A stretch of 64,000 bases of DNA from Centroberyx gerrardi (lineage: Eukaryota > Chordata > Actinopteri > Beryciformes > Berycidae). Location: positions 7,364,501 to 7,428,500 of the forward strand of contig NC_136001.1 in NCBI RefSeq assembly GCF_048128805.1, given 5' to 3'. Shown here piece by piece: positions 1-9,391 of this stretch (position 1 is the stretch's first letter; each line of letters starts with the position of its first letter). Both the position numbers and the translations under genes were made by a program. The notes beneath the pieces were generated by a model. The model had not been told where the DNA came from. It made no database searches and was given only the letters and a program-made list of their open reading frames with translations.

Positions 1-752
1 CTCACCTTTGGTAAGAATATTGTATACAGCACCTGCTAATCGTCTCTTTTTATCCTTTTTATTTAGAATTTCCCCTATCTCAATTGAAACTCTATTTCCG
101 AGGTCAAAGTTATCTGTTATCCAGTTTTTCAATTGCAAATACTTAAAAAATTCTATGTCTTTTAGTTTATATTTATTTTTTAGTTCCTGAAATGAAAGTA
201 CTGAGTTATGGTTTATAATATCCGATAATTTCTGAATTCCACAGTTTATCCACGTCTCCCAGTGTAGTTGGGCGTTTTGAATAGTTATTGATGGGTTATT
301 CCAAATTTGCATATGTTTGGGGATTTCTATTGCTTGACCTAGTATTTTTTTTTTTCTTTCCCAAGCATTTAATGTACTATTAATTACAAAATTTACTGTT
401 TTGATTTTTTGCTTGGCGAAAAGAGCTAGAAGAAAACTATTAGGCTGTAGCTGATGATTTTCAATATCTATCCACGGTTCCTCATTTGTATTGTTAATTA
501 TATGGTCGATATAAAACATTTGAGCTGCGTTGTGATAAAGCTCCAAATTAGGAAGGTTTAGGCCTCCCTCCTCTCGAGGATAATGCAATAATTTTCTCCT
601 TAATCTGTGAGCTTTATTAGACCAAATAAACGAAGAAATAAGTGAGTTCACTTCTTTAAAGAAAGATTTAGGTGGGGTAATAGAAATAGTCTGAAATATG
701 TATAGAAATTTTGGCAGCCACATCATCTTGAACAGGTTTATTCTACCTATTA
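1..752 (-). mobile_element. L1-type LINE ORF2, C-terminal part (left copy)
   Basis: On the minus strand this encodes the region downstream of reverse transcriptase in vertebrate L1-like ORF2 (for example WLPKFLYIFQ and the stretch around GGLNLPNL). It is cut by the window edge on its 3' side. A Tc1/mariner-like element at 753-2043 splits it from the reverse transcriptase part at 2044-2925. The whole is copied at 14833-18716. Confidence 0.9.
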
Positions 753-2043
753 CAGTTTTTTACGATTGCTAGCAACCTTTTATCAGTTCTGTAGTCACAT
801 TTTCATAACTCTTAACACAGTTAGCACAACATCGGTCTGTTGCGGGCCATACCATTAACACATTTCTTGTTCCTTTGACACAAAATGCATTCAGTGAACA
901 CATTTTAAAAACTCTGGAATTTCTTTTACACACAAGCTCAACCAAGACCAAAACTATGGATTTTTACTGCCAAATTTACAAATGCTTGCACACTGTATGT
1001 CAGAACAGATAACCTCATGTTCTAAACCTAACTTATAGGCTACAGTTGAAGTGAACAGCAGTTCACATTGTATATTGAAACACAAATATATGTCCTATAT
1101 TTTTTTTATTGCTATTGAGAAACAACTGATTGAAGTTATGCAAATAGACCAATCACAGCTGATTCCCATCTAAGTTGAAGACATACGGTGTTGAGGTTAT
1201 TTCAATTGCATGACCATATACGTAAAAAGGGGAGCTCTTTGGACTGATCTTGTTCAATGTGGACACAGAACAATATAGAGCAGCAGAAAGAGAGGGAAAG
1301 ACGCCAAATGCAGAAGACCGGGTAGATTAGAAAAGGACTGTGTATTTTTCTTTTTTTTTCTTCTGTGCCTTTTTCTGTTTGTATATTTTATTTTTACACA
1401 ACTGTAACCAGCAGCTATATTACAGATTTTTGTTGATCTCTTGCAGTAATTTCCTATTGCAAATAAAGCCTTTACTGCAGCAATTCTGTCACTTATTCCT
1501 TTTTCATATAGTGTACATTCTATAAAGTAAAGATGAGTCATTCACTTTTGATATAGAATGTTTTCAAAAAAGAAGACAAAAAATACGTACATTTACTACA
1601 CTCAAAAGAAAAATGTAGAGTGACTTCAAAAGAAACTGCAGTGCGAAAAACAATTGACTATCAATATACTGTCTATTGTATAAGGGTAGAACTGACACAT
1701 GTAAAGTAATACATTTTCTGTAATACCATCTGCTGTTAGTATTTTGTATGTCATTGTGCTGTGATTGACTAAATGTTCCTGTTGGAAGAAAACATGTGTT
1801 AGAGTTTTGAAAGAATTATTTGATTTTGAGACATGTTTGCAGTGTTTTGGTAGAGTTAGTGTATTTTGACAAAGTATTCTTGCATTTTGAAAATTAGTGT
1901 TGGTGTTTAGTTTACAATATGTGATTTTGAGCATAAAATTAACTGTTTTGCCAGCTGTGTGTTGTAGGTGAGTTGGTGTGTGAAGAGTTTAGAAAAAGTA
2001 TTATAAGTATTGAAAAACGCTTGCTAGCGATCGTAAAAAACTG
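753..2043. mobile_element. Tc1/mariner-superfamily element nested in L1 (left copy)
   Basis: The 1291-bp element has terminal inverted repeats starting CAGTTTTTTACGATTGCTAG on the left; the right end, read on the other strand, is CAGTTTTTTACGATCGCTAG. It is flanked by TA dinucleotides (751-752 and 2044-2045), the Tc1/mariner target duplication. Excising it with one TA restores an uninterrupted L1 frame across the site. No transposase reading frame is evident, so it is probably non-autonomous. The short open frames inside look like chance. An exact copy lies at 16544-17834. Confidence 0.88.
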
Positions 2044-2925
2044 TAAAATAATCTTCAAATCAGACCACCTTTCAATGTCTTGCTTAAGGTCTTTAATTAA
2101 TGGGAGAAAATTGTCTTTATACAGCTGTAACTTATCTGCACTAATATAGCAACCAAGGTATTTAATATTCCTTGTTTGCACTTTAAATTGTTTTAGGTTT
2201 TCCAAGTTATTTATACTTTTGTCAATTACCATTAATTCTGTTTTTCCTTCATTCATTTTATAACCTGATAGCTTCGAAAATTCTGTCATAATTTCAATTA
2301 CATATGGAATGGAAGTGTTTACATTACTTAAATAGAGTAATAAGTCATCAGCAAATAAACTAAGTTTGTATTCCTTCTTACCAATTGTAATGCCACTTAT
2401 TTTTTCTGTCTGTCTAATTTTTTGAGCCAATGGTTCGATTGCTAATGCAAACAGGGAGGGCGATGAAGGTCATCCTTGAGCTGTGCCTCTACTTAAGGGA
2501 TAGGGCTCAGAAAGAATTCCATTTGTATATACTTGTGCCTTTGGTGATTTGTAGATTGTTTTTACCATATTAATAAATTTCACTGGAAAGTCATAAACCT
2601 CTAGCACTTTATACAGATAAGACCATTCAACTCGGTCGAAAGCTTTTTCTGCATCAACCGCCATTAGTGTTAAATCCTTCTTATACTTCTTTGCATACTG
2701 TATTAAAGATAGACATGTTCTAGTATTGGTTTTTAAATCTCTGTTTTGTATAAATCCGGTTTGATTATGATAAATAATATTTGGTAAGATTTGTGCTAGT
2801 CTGTTATTTATGACTTTAGTAATTTTTTTTATCACAGTTGATTAAACTAATAGGTCTGAAATCAGAGGGCCTATCACAATCTCTGCCTGGCTTCGGTTGC
2901 AGTGTAATTCTAAATGATGTTTCAG
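2044..2925 (-). mobile_element. L1-type LINE reverse transcriptase part (left copy), 5'-truncated
   Basis: Minus-strand reading gives classic L1 reverse transcriptase blocks in order: FRPISL, the block NQTGFIQNRD, AEKAFDRVEW, RGTAQG and the catalytic FADD motif. A TGA directly follows RGTAQG, where active L1s normally read Cys. The frame also shifts at an A-run near 2830. Homology fades at about 2925, so the insertion is 5'-truncated and dead. The same lesions are present in the copy at 17835-18716. Confidence 0.9.
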
Positions 2926-2986
2926 CACCTCGGACAGCGCTCTAAGGAAGTGCGCTATGCTTCATTAGTAGTAACTCTGCACACCT

Positions 2987-2987
<1 letters not shown>

Positions 2988-3020
<33 letters not shown>
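2988..3020. repeat. (GA)n microsatellite
   Basis: A GA dinucleotide run just beyond the 5'-truncated end of the L1. It is copied at 18779-18811. Confidence 0.9.
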
Positions 3021-3024
<4 letters not shown>

Positions 3025-3194
3025 GGCTGGACGGTGGACAGGCCTATATTTAGTGTTGTCCTGGTTGGGGAGCACTGAATCAAAGATAACATTTATGTTA
3101 CAGTAGGATACTGGAGACATGATTAGGACAGTTTTATTACATTTTGTATGTAACTATCGAATTTTGTATTTGCTTGTATATTGCTTGTCATCAG

Positions 3195-3655
3195 ACAAGC
3201 AATGAAAATACTGTCTGATCCTTCCCATGTTCTCCACCAGCTCCTGCCCTCTGGCAGATGTTATAGAGTCCCTCACTGTAAACTCAATTGTTTTAAAAAT
3301 TCATTTGCACCTACCTCAGTTAGGTTTTTGAATAAGTAGTGTAGTATAAGGCTATAATGGCTGTGCAACATTACATCAAATGTGGCCAAAAAGGCTGTGC
3401 AATAATAGCAATAGGCTACAGGGGTTGTGTGTTTAGTGCATTAGTTACACAATATGATGCGATGGGGCTGTGCAATGGTTGCTTTGCATTCTTTGTATTG
3501 GTAGGTAGGAATATGTATGTTAAATTGTATGTATGTGTGCGTTTTTAATTATGCATGTAGAACTGATATGCATAAAGCAACACAGAGTCCAAGACAAATT
3601 TCCCCCATGGGTACAATAAAGTATATCTTATCTTATTATCTTATTATCCAACTTC
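3195..3655 (+). mobile_element. 3' end of a CR1/Rex-like LINE (fragment)
   Basis: A plus-strand frame at about 3200-3335 reads DPSHVLHQLLPSGRCYRVP and ends shortly after VRFLNK. This resembles the extreme C-terminus of fish non-LTR reverse transcriptases of the CR1/Rex group. The 3' tail follows, with a 'tttcccccatgggtacaataaagta' type sequence and short TTATC repeats near 3600-3655. No other part of the LINE is present. It is copied at 18986-19446. Confidence 0.6.
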
Positions 3656-3832
3656 TGTAGTTTGATTATCTAGCTATTTATAGCTAAGGCAAAGCTAAAT
3701 GGCTCATGTTTGCTATCTAAGCCTGTAAACTCTTGTTGACATCTTTAAAACATATCTTTAACCTTAGCCTTGTTATTGTTAACACAATAACATTTATTAA
3801 CTCTTGTATATGAATTCACATACAGTGGTTCT

Positions 3833-3965
3833 GGAAAGTATTCAGACCTCTTCACTTTTTCTGCACTTTGTTGTGTTATACATTTGATTTAAAATGAAGT
3901 TATATAGTTTTTTTTGCCATCAATCTATTTGAAATAGATTATTAAAAAATAAACTAAGTCATGTG
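3833..3965. mobile_element. Tc1-like transposon end, degenerate
   Basis: The stretch begins with 'cagtggttctggaaagtatt', the familiar end of a family of fish Tc1-like transposons, and continues into AT-rich decayed sequence. A further piece of what appears to be the same family is at 8388-8470, at the matching place beside gene B. It therefore predates the A/B duplication. It is copied at 19624-19756. Confidence 0.6.
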
Positions 3966-4418
3966 TTGTTAGTCTTCTCTGTTATTGTTAATTATAATGT
4001 ATGAGTGCCACACATTGGACAATTTTGAGTTGCATACTATATTTCTATGGGCCCACACACTATTATTTTCATTTATCAATATTTGAATGTATAAATATGC
4101 AAATTTAATGCAATTGAATCATTATTATTTATAATGTAATTGTGGAAAGCCTTAATAATAATAGGCAAAAAAATGCAATGCGCTCTGCAACAATTTCGTC
4201 AGACAACAGTCACAGTCGTTTTTTAGATGTGACATCCAAATAGATTTCTTGCAATTTTTTCCTTTCTGTTTGCTCGCCATGATTTCTTTCCTAAATTTGC
4301 AAAGGGTCTAAAAGACCATTTTGTCTAAAACATGCTGTTCCACTTTATCTAGCTGGGTCTGATAAAGTGGCATAACTCAAAAGTAGATTACCTCAACAAA
4401 AACATCAATACTGTCAAT

Positions 4419-4785
4419 TAGAGGTGCACAGTGATACCAGTCTAAAATGTAAATATTTGGCATTGGTGAAGTGAGCCGATGCCAAGAGATCCGTTACCGT
4501 ATAGGCAGTGCGCACTCCTGCTTAGGCTGCAGCCTGGGGCTTATGTGTTTCAACTGTTTTAAATACCAAAATGTCAGCGATTTGGAAGCATTTTACTGTG
4601 AATGATGACAATACATCTTCAGACTGCTAGGTGTGTGGTGCTACTCTGAAGAGAGGAGGGGAGAATCTAAAATCGTTTGACACCTACAGTATGTACTTGG
4701 ATTGGAACTCCTTATCGGGGAGTAGGCTACTCAAAATAAATTACTTGTACTTCTCGTCTGAAAAAGTGGTATCGGTGCACCCCTA
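4419..4785 (+). mobile_element. hAT element remnant with BED zinc-finger fragment (beside gene A)
   Basis: A 367-bp element is bounded by imperfect inverted ends (TAGAGGTGCAC at the left, GTGCACCCCTA at the right). It is flanked by a perfect 8-bp target duplication, CTGTCAAT (4411-4418 and 4786-4793), as expected for hAT. From the ATG at 4571 a plus-strand frame reads SAIWKHFTVN, then a cysteine, an in-frame TAG and VCGATLKRGG. This resembles the start of a BED finger of hAT transposases. The TAG falls between the two cysteines of the CxxC. The rest of the transposase is deleted. It sits 37 bp from the poly(A) signal of gene A. Confidence 0.88.
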
Positions 4786-4821
4786 CTGTCAATGGTTTAT
4801 TCACTTTTTTGTCTTTAGAAC

Positions 4822-4827
4822 TTTATT
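4822..4827 (-). terminator. Poly(A) signal of receptor gene A
   Basis: AATAAA on the minus strand, about 70 bp downstream of the stop codon of gene A at 4897. The same hexamer is at 20613-20618 for A' and 9317-9322 for B. Confidence 0.6.
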
Positions 4828-4896
4828 TATCCTTATCTAGTACACCAACATAGTCACATATATCAAACGGATCAAAGTCACAAACAAGATACAGTC

Positions 4897-5982
4897 TCAA
4901 GTGTGCCCTTTCAGTGCAATCTGGGGATTGGTGCGTGCGCTCACTGTACACAGCAGGTACCTTTTCAAGTACCTCCTGAACGCCTGGTCTCGCAGCCCGT
5001 ACACAATGGGACTGAGAAACCTGGGGAGGATCTGGATGATGATATAGCAACCAAAGAGTGTGTTTAAATAACTTTTAGGGAACCAGTACAGAAGAGCTTT
5101 AACTAACACAGGGCCTATATAGGTGAGCATACACAACAGTAGCTGAAAGCCATGAAGCAGGATAGTATTCCTGGCCTTCTTAGCATCTCCTTCAGCTGCT
5201 TTAGCAGCAAACAGGATCTTGAAGTATATGTAGAGGAGAGTGAGCCAAATAACAAGTAGGAAAATGATGTAGGACACTTCTCTCTTGTGTATGATTAAGG
5301 GGTGTCTGAATATGTTATCCTTCTCACAGAAGATTCTGGAATAGAAGAATCCTAGAGATTCTGTAGCTATCATAATGAACAAATCTGGAAGGATGGACAC
5401 TGCACTCGTGACCCAGATCAAACCAATCAGAATGTATGTTCTCTTGACTGTACAGAATTCAGCATGGCGGAGTGGTAAACAAATAGCAATGTAGCACTCT
5501 AGTGCCATGCCAGCTAAATTTAATGGGGTGTTGAGGGTGGTGAAGATAGCAAGCATGATGAGGAGGAAACAGAGGGAGACATTAATTTTGTAGAAAGTGT
5601 AGGTAAGGATGAACAGGGTGATCGTTGTAGTAAGCTGGATGATATCATTCACAACCAGGTGGATGAACAGGATGTAACGAGGATTCACATAAAATATCTG
5701 GAGGAGAGGAGAGGAAAGGAAAAGAGAGGAGAAGAGATTGTCACAGTCAAACCAGCTTATACATTTTCATACTTCCTTTCATGTATCATTATCTCTTTCT
5801 TCTGTATATAAAAAAAGGCGTCTGACCTGGTGTTTGTTGAAGGTGTGGATCAGGGTGCCATTGATGTAGCTGATGGTGAGGCCTAGAGCCAAAACAATCA
5901 CATTCTTGGTCACAGCTGTGCTGGAAGTTTCCCGATAGCTCAGAACAATCGACACATTATTGCCTTCTGATGAAAAATTCAT
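4897..5982 (-). CDS. Odorant receptor 131-2-like, gene A
   Basis: A seven-transmembrane G-protein-coupled odorant receptor of the fish OR131-like type, expected in the cilia membrane of olfactory neurons. Coding exons are 5827-5982 (ATG at 5982; 52 codons) and 4897-5697, joined in phase 0, giving 318 residues. The donor is CAG|GTCAGA. The acceptor is a polypyrimidine tract plus CAG before IFYVNPRYIL. Residues 2-4 (NFS) and 9-11 (NVS) are N-glycosylation sequons. The TM3 cysteine (about 95) can pair with Cys176 of extracellular loop 2. MALECYIAIC (116-125) replaces the usual DRY region. DAKKARNTILLHG (about 223-235) leads into TM6, and SPIVYGLRD (281-289) ends TM7. A GTG lies at 5688 in exon 2, but it is an internal Val codon and not a start. 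The protein is identical to A' and differs from B at about nine positions. Its ligand cannot be inferred. Confidence 0.96.
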
Positions 5983-6729
5983 CGGGCCGTTTTGAGGATG
6001 CGGCAAGTAACTCTGTTACAAAAGACATGAATATATTGACATGTTATGTGAAGGTTAGTTCTACATGTACGGGATACATTTTGGAAACTTTTTTAACTTC
6101 ATTATGAACATTTCAAAACCACAGATGATCCTATTCTGATTCTAACTGTTTTGTAAGCAGAGGTCTTAAGATGACTCACAGCATAATATGATTTACCTTC
6201 ATGCCAGCAATTATTTGCTTCTGTAGGCATCAGGGTTTTTTTCCAATGATGTGTATCTTATTTTAGAATGAAACCATCTCAATGCCCTGTCAAAGTTTCC
6301 CAGCAAATATTGAATTACATTTCTACCCGATCCACATACTACAGAAAATGTGACAGATTCAAATAGACCAACAGCAACAGATAATTAATTCATGTGAGAG
6401 AGTAAAGGGGAACAACTAAGTAGCTTCTATGAGCACACAAATAATTTGAATAGATATGAAGTAAATATTAAAATGATATGGAATTAACATTTACATAACA
6501 TAAGTTGATATAGACTGTCATTTTTGTATTAAGTTGAGATCAATCATTTTCCACTGTATGGTTTGATCCCCAATTTAAAAGAATCAGAAAAAAAAAATTG
6601 ATTCTCACAGTGGCAGTGCTTAGACATTTTATACACATACAGTTTAAAAGCAGTACAATATATGCTACATATAATACAATAATAAAATACTGCAGTAATA
6701 CAGTGTGATAGCACATATGATGTCCTTAC

Positions 6730-6799
6730 CTCAGATATGCCACTTAGCTCTGGAGTCTAACCAGACATGAGTCTAAAATCACTTTTATGACTTTATATA
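6730..6799 (-). promoter_or_regulatory. TATA box and non-coding exon 1 of gene A
   Basis: TATATAAA lies at 6792-6799. About 60 bp downstream is a strong donor, CTGAG|GTAAG, with the exon ending at 6730. The likely transcription start is near 6765. The intron runs to an acceptor (TTTTGTAACAG) at about 6013, 30 nt before the ATG. The same TATA-exon-donor layout occurs at genes A', B and C, so I treat it as real. AGTCCTGGGAATT at 6817-6829 just upstream is a weak Olf/EBF-like candidate. Confidence 0.75.
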
Positions 6800-6919
6800 C
6801 AGTAGGTTGGTTCTTGAGTCCTGGGAATTAGAATCTCAGGGACTCCAGAACAGACATCGGATGCTGCGCATACTGCTACCAGTCACTGGAGATGATGTCA
6901 TCCAGATATTCAGCAGCAT

Positions 6920-7110
6920 ATGAGTTATGAGGTCGCAGTCAGTCGATTCAAATAGAGTGGAGAATGACATTTTCTCCATAGAGTCTGGCGACAAGTGAAT
7001 CTGACAGTGGTGAAATCTTTGTCAAATAAAATTGACCAGTACCCAACCAAACTTTATCAACCCTGGACATTGGAGTGCCATCAAACTTGGACACTGCATT
7101 CACCTTGCAG
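6920..7110 (-). mobile_element. Old Ty3/Gypsy pol fossil scrap (gene A side)
   Basis: A broken fragment of a gypsy reverse transcriptase is recognisable by comparison with the better preserved relative at 12450-12690. It begins about 120 bp upstream of the TATA box of gene A. It is older than the neighbouring LTR, which abuts it, and is copied at 22711-22901. Confidence 0.6.
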
Positions 7111-7116
7111 TGTACG

Positions 7117-7568
7117 TGTTGTACCCCTCAAAAGGGGGAGAAAATGACACAGTGACTCGATGCGGTGTTTCTTCACTAAAGCCTTTATCACGAGTTTTAT
7201 GAAGTATTAAACAATACATTTTTCCATACTTTCAATATCCTAGAAACACATTCCATTCCTAATCCAAATAAACATACGTTTACATTTTGTTTCAGTTTGG
7301 ATGAAATAATTGTCTAACCAAAGCTTTTACTCTTTTTTCACATGTTACTCTTTTACACTTACAAAATATATTTTCTTTTTATAAATGCTAGAAACAACAC
7401 AAAAACAAACATTGTGAACTAGCAACATGTGCGCCTCTCATGTGCCTACCGTGTACCAAGACACAGAAACCGTAGCATTCTCCCTTCATCTACAAAAGGC
7501 AAAACTCGACGGAAACACCACAAAAACACTCAACAGTTACTCTCCTGTGATGACAACATATACACAAT
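7117..7568 (-). mobile_element. Gypsy LTR head, duplicated fragment
   Basis: This begins TGTTGTACCCC and matches the first 231 bp of the right LTR of the gypsy element (31901-32131) with about three or four substitutions. It then continues into more LTR-like DNA until a Harbinger element starts at 7569. It looks like a solo LTR. It is better explained as the left edge of the retroelement carried along by the 15.8-kb duplication, because the same sequence at 22908 is attached to the rest of the element. Confidence 0.8.
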
Positions 7569-8287
7569 GGGCCTCATTCACGAAACGTGCGTACGATCAG
7601 ATTTGATCTTAAAGTGTACTTACGAACGTTTCCACGAACATTTCGGCATTCATCATTTTTTTTCTTACCTGAATTTGTTCTTTGGTACAATCAAAATCTA
7701 CGTGTGTTTGGAAACATGCGTGGGGCATTACGCATGAAGTGGTTTCTGCTTAAAATGCCTTATTCTTTAAGGGAAATCTATTAAAGCAGTCCCAGACCTC
7801 ATATCAACAACAAAATGTGTTTCAGGCCATTTGTAAGCCTGGTGATAATAATCATATTAACAAAGCTAGGGATATGAACAAATTCATAGGCAATTCTATT
7901 CAATTGGAAACATGAGTGATTAAAGTGATTAATTAGTATCGTATATATATTATCATATTATATTATTATATTATTTATTGATCAATAAAGTTCTATCTTA
8001 TCTTACCACAGGAGCAATAGACTGTGCACATCAAAGCACCATATCCAAACGCATTTCCCTATTTAAATCGCAAACAATAACACACCATAAACATTCAATT
8101 AGTTTGTGACGCCAACCTAAACCTCCTACATGTGGTTTCCAGCTGTCCAGCAGGGAGCCACGACTTGTTGGTGCTGCAGAACAGTAGGGTGTCGTGCGTC
8201 TTGAGCAGGTGCTGCTGGAGACGCACGGCGCATATTGGACTGAATGGAAGTTAAATTAACCAGAGTCTCAAGACTAACTAGTTTGTC
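7569..8287. mobile_element. Left part of Harbinger-like element, cut by the duplication
   Basis: It starts with the inverted-repeat end GGGCCTCATTCACGAAAC and is identical to 23360-24078. The right part, including the Myb/SANT remnant and the opposite end, is missing because the duplication breakpoint falls at 8287. Confidence 0.85.
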
Positions 8288-8346
8288 ATGATTATGAGAT
8301 ACTAAGTCATAATTATGAGATACGGAAGTCATAATTATGAGAAACC
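8284..8346. repeat. Short minisatellite, about 21-bp period
   Basis: About three tandem copies of a unit resembling 'aagtcataattatgagata'. It lies at the very start of the right duplication unit. Such AT-rich arrays are plausible breakage sites, but nothing here proves that. Confidence 0.75.
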
Positions 8347-8387
8347 ATCTCTGATTTTTTTTTTTCTTTGGTGAATGCAATACGCTT

Positions 8388-8470
8388 CCCTACAATACCT
8401 CATAATGACAAAGCGAAAACATGTTTTTTTAGGAATTTTAGCAAGTTTATTAAAAATAAAAAAACTGAGT
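8388..8470. mobile_element. Tc1-like transposon inner fragment
   Basis: 'cctcataatgacaaagcgaa' followed by an A/T-rich tail matches the subterminal region of the same fish Tc1-like family seen at 3833-3965. It marks the 5' edge of the older A/B duplicated block on the B side. Confidence 0.55.
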
Positions 8471-8911
8471 TATCTGTTGTTGTTCTACTCTGTTATTGTT
8501 AATTATAATTATAATTTATGTGTGCCCCATATTGGACGATTTTCAGTTTGATTTTGTATGGTTCCACACACTATTATTTTCATTTATCAATATCTGAATG
8601 TATAAATATGCAACTTCAATGCAATTGAATCATTATTATGATAATGTAATTGCGAAAAACCTTAACAAAAAGAGAAAAATCTCTGACAATTTCATCAGAC
8701 AGTCTAGAGGGAACATTGGTTCTGAACACTCTCCTGATATTCCTGGCAATTTTTCCTTTCTGTTTGCTCGCCATGATTTCTTTCCTAAATTTGCAAAAGT
8801 CTAAAAGACCATTTTGTCTAAAACATGCTGTTCCACTTTATCTAGCTGGGTCTGATAAAGTGGCATAACTCAAAAGTAGATTACCTCAACAAAAACATCA
8901 ATACTGTCAAT

Positions 8912-9280
8912 TAGAGGTGCACAGTGATACCAGTCTAAAATGTAAATATTTGGCATTGGTGAAGTGAGCCGATGCCAAGAGATCCGTTACCGTATAGGCA
9001 GTGCGCACTCCTGCTTAGGCTGCAGCCTGGGGCTTATGTGTTTCAACTGTTTTAAATACCAAAATGTCAGCGATTTGGAAGCATTTTACTGTGAATGATG
9101 ACAATACATCTTCAGACTGCTAGGTGTGTGGTGCTACTCTGAAGAGAGGAGGGGAGAATCTAAAATCGTTTGACACCTACAGTATGTACTTGGATTGGAA
9201 CTCCTTATCGGGGAGTAGGCTACTCAAAATAAATTACTTGTACTTCTACTGTCTGAAAAAATGGTATCGGTGCACCCCTA
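8912..9280 (+). mobile_element. hAT remnant with BED-finger fragment (beside gene B)
   Basis: The counterpart of 4419-4785, here 369 bp. It has the same inverted ends and the same 8-bp target duplication CTGTCAAT (8904-8911 and 9281-9288). The premature TAG in the BED-like frame is shared, so the element was already dead when A and B duplicated. Confidence 0.88.
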
Positions 9281-9316
9281 CTGTCAATGGTTTATTCACT
9301 TTTTTGTCTTTAGAAC

Positions 9317-9322
9317 TTTATT
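9317..9322 (-). terminator. Poly(A) signal of receptor gene B
   Basis: AATAAA on the minus strand, about 70 bp after the stop codon of gene B. Confidence 0.6.
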
Positions 9323-9391
9323 TATCCTTATCTAGTACACCAACATAGTCACATATATCAAACGGATCAAAGTCACAAACAAGATACAGTC

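Larger units (their letters stand above)
1..8287. repeat. Right-hand part of the left unit of a 15.8-kb tandem duplication
   Basis: This stretch is repeated at 15792-24078 with a constant offset of 15,791 and no indel. The only substitution I noticed is C at 7339 against T at 23130. It contains an L1 fragment, a Tc1/mariner-like element, receptor gene A, a gypsy LTR head and the left part of a Harbinger element. Identity ends sharply at 8287, inside the Harbinger remnant. The rest of this unit must lie left of the window. Confidence 0.97.

Noticed and set aside
753-2043. Short open frames in the Tc1/mariner-like element as a transposase
   Set aside because: They are on both strands, low-complexity in part, and show no DDE or helix-turn-helix signature.
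4897-5688. Exon 2 of A beginning at 5688 as an independent start
   Set aside because: The codon is GTG (Val) in A, A' and B, and it lies three codons inside the spliced exon.
7117-7568. An independent solo LTR insertion
   Set aside because: It is the duplicated left edge of the element at 22908, with identical flanks.
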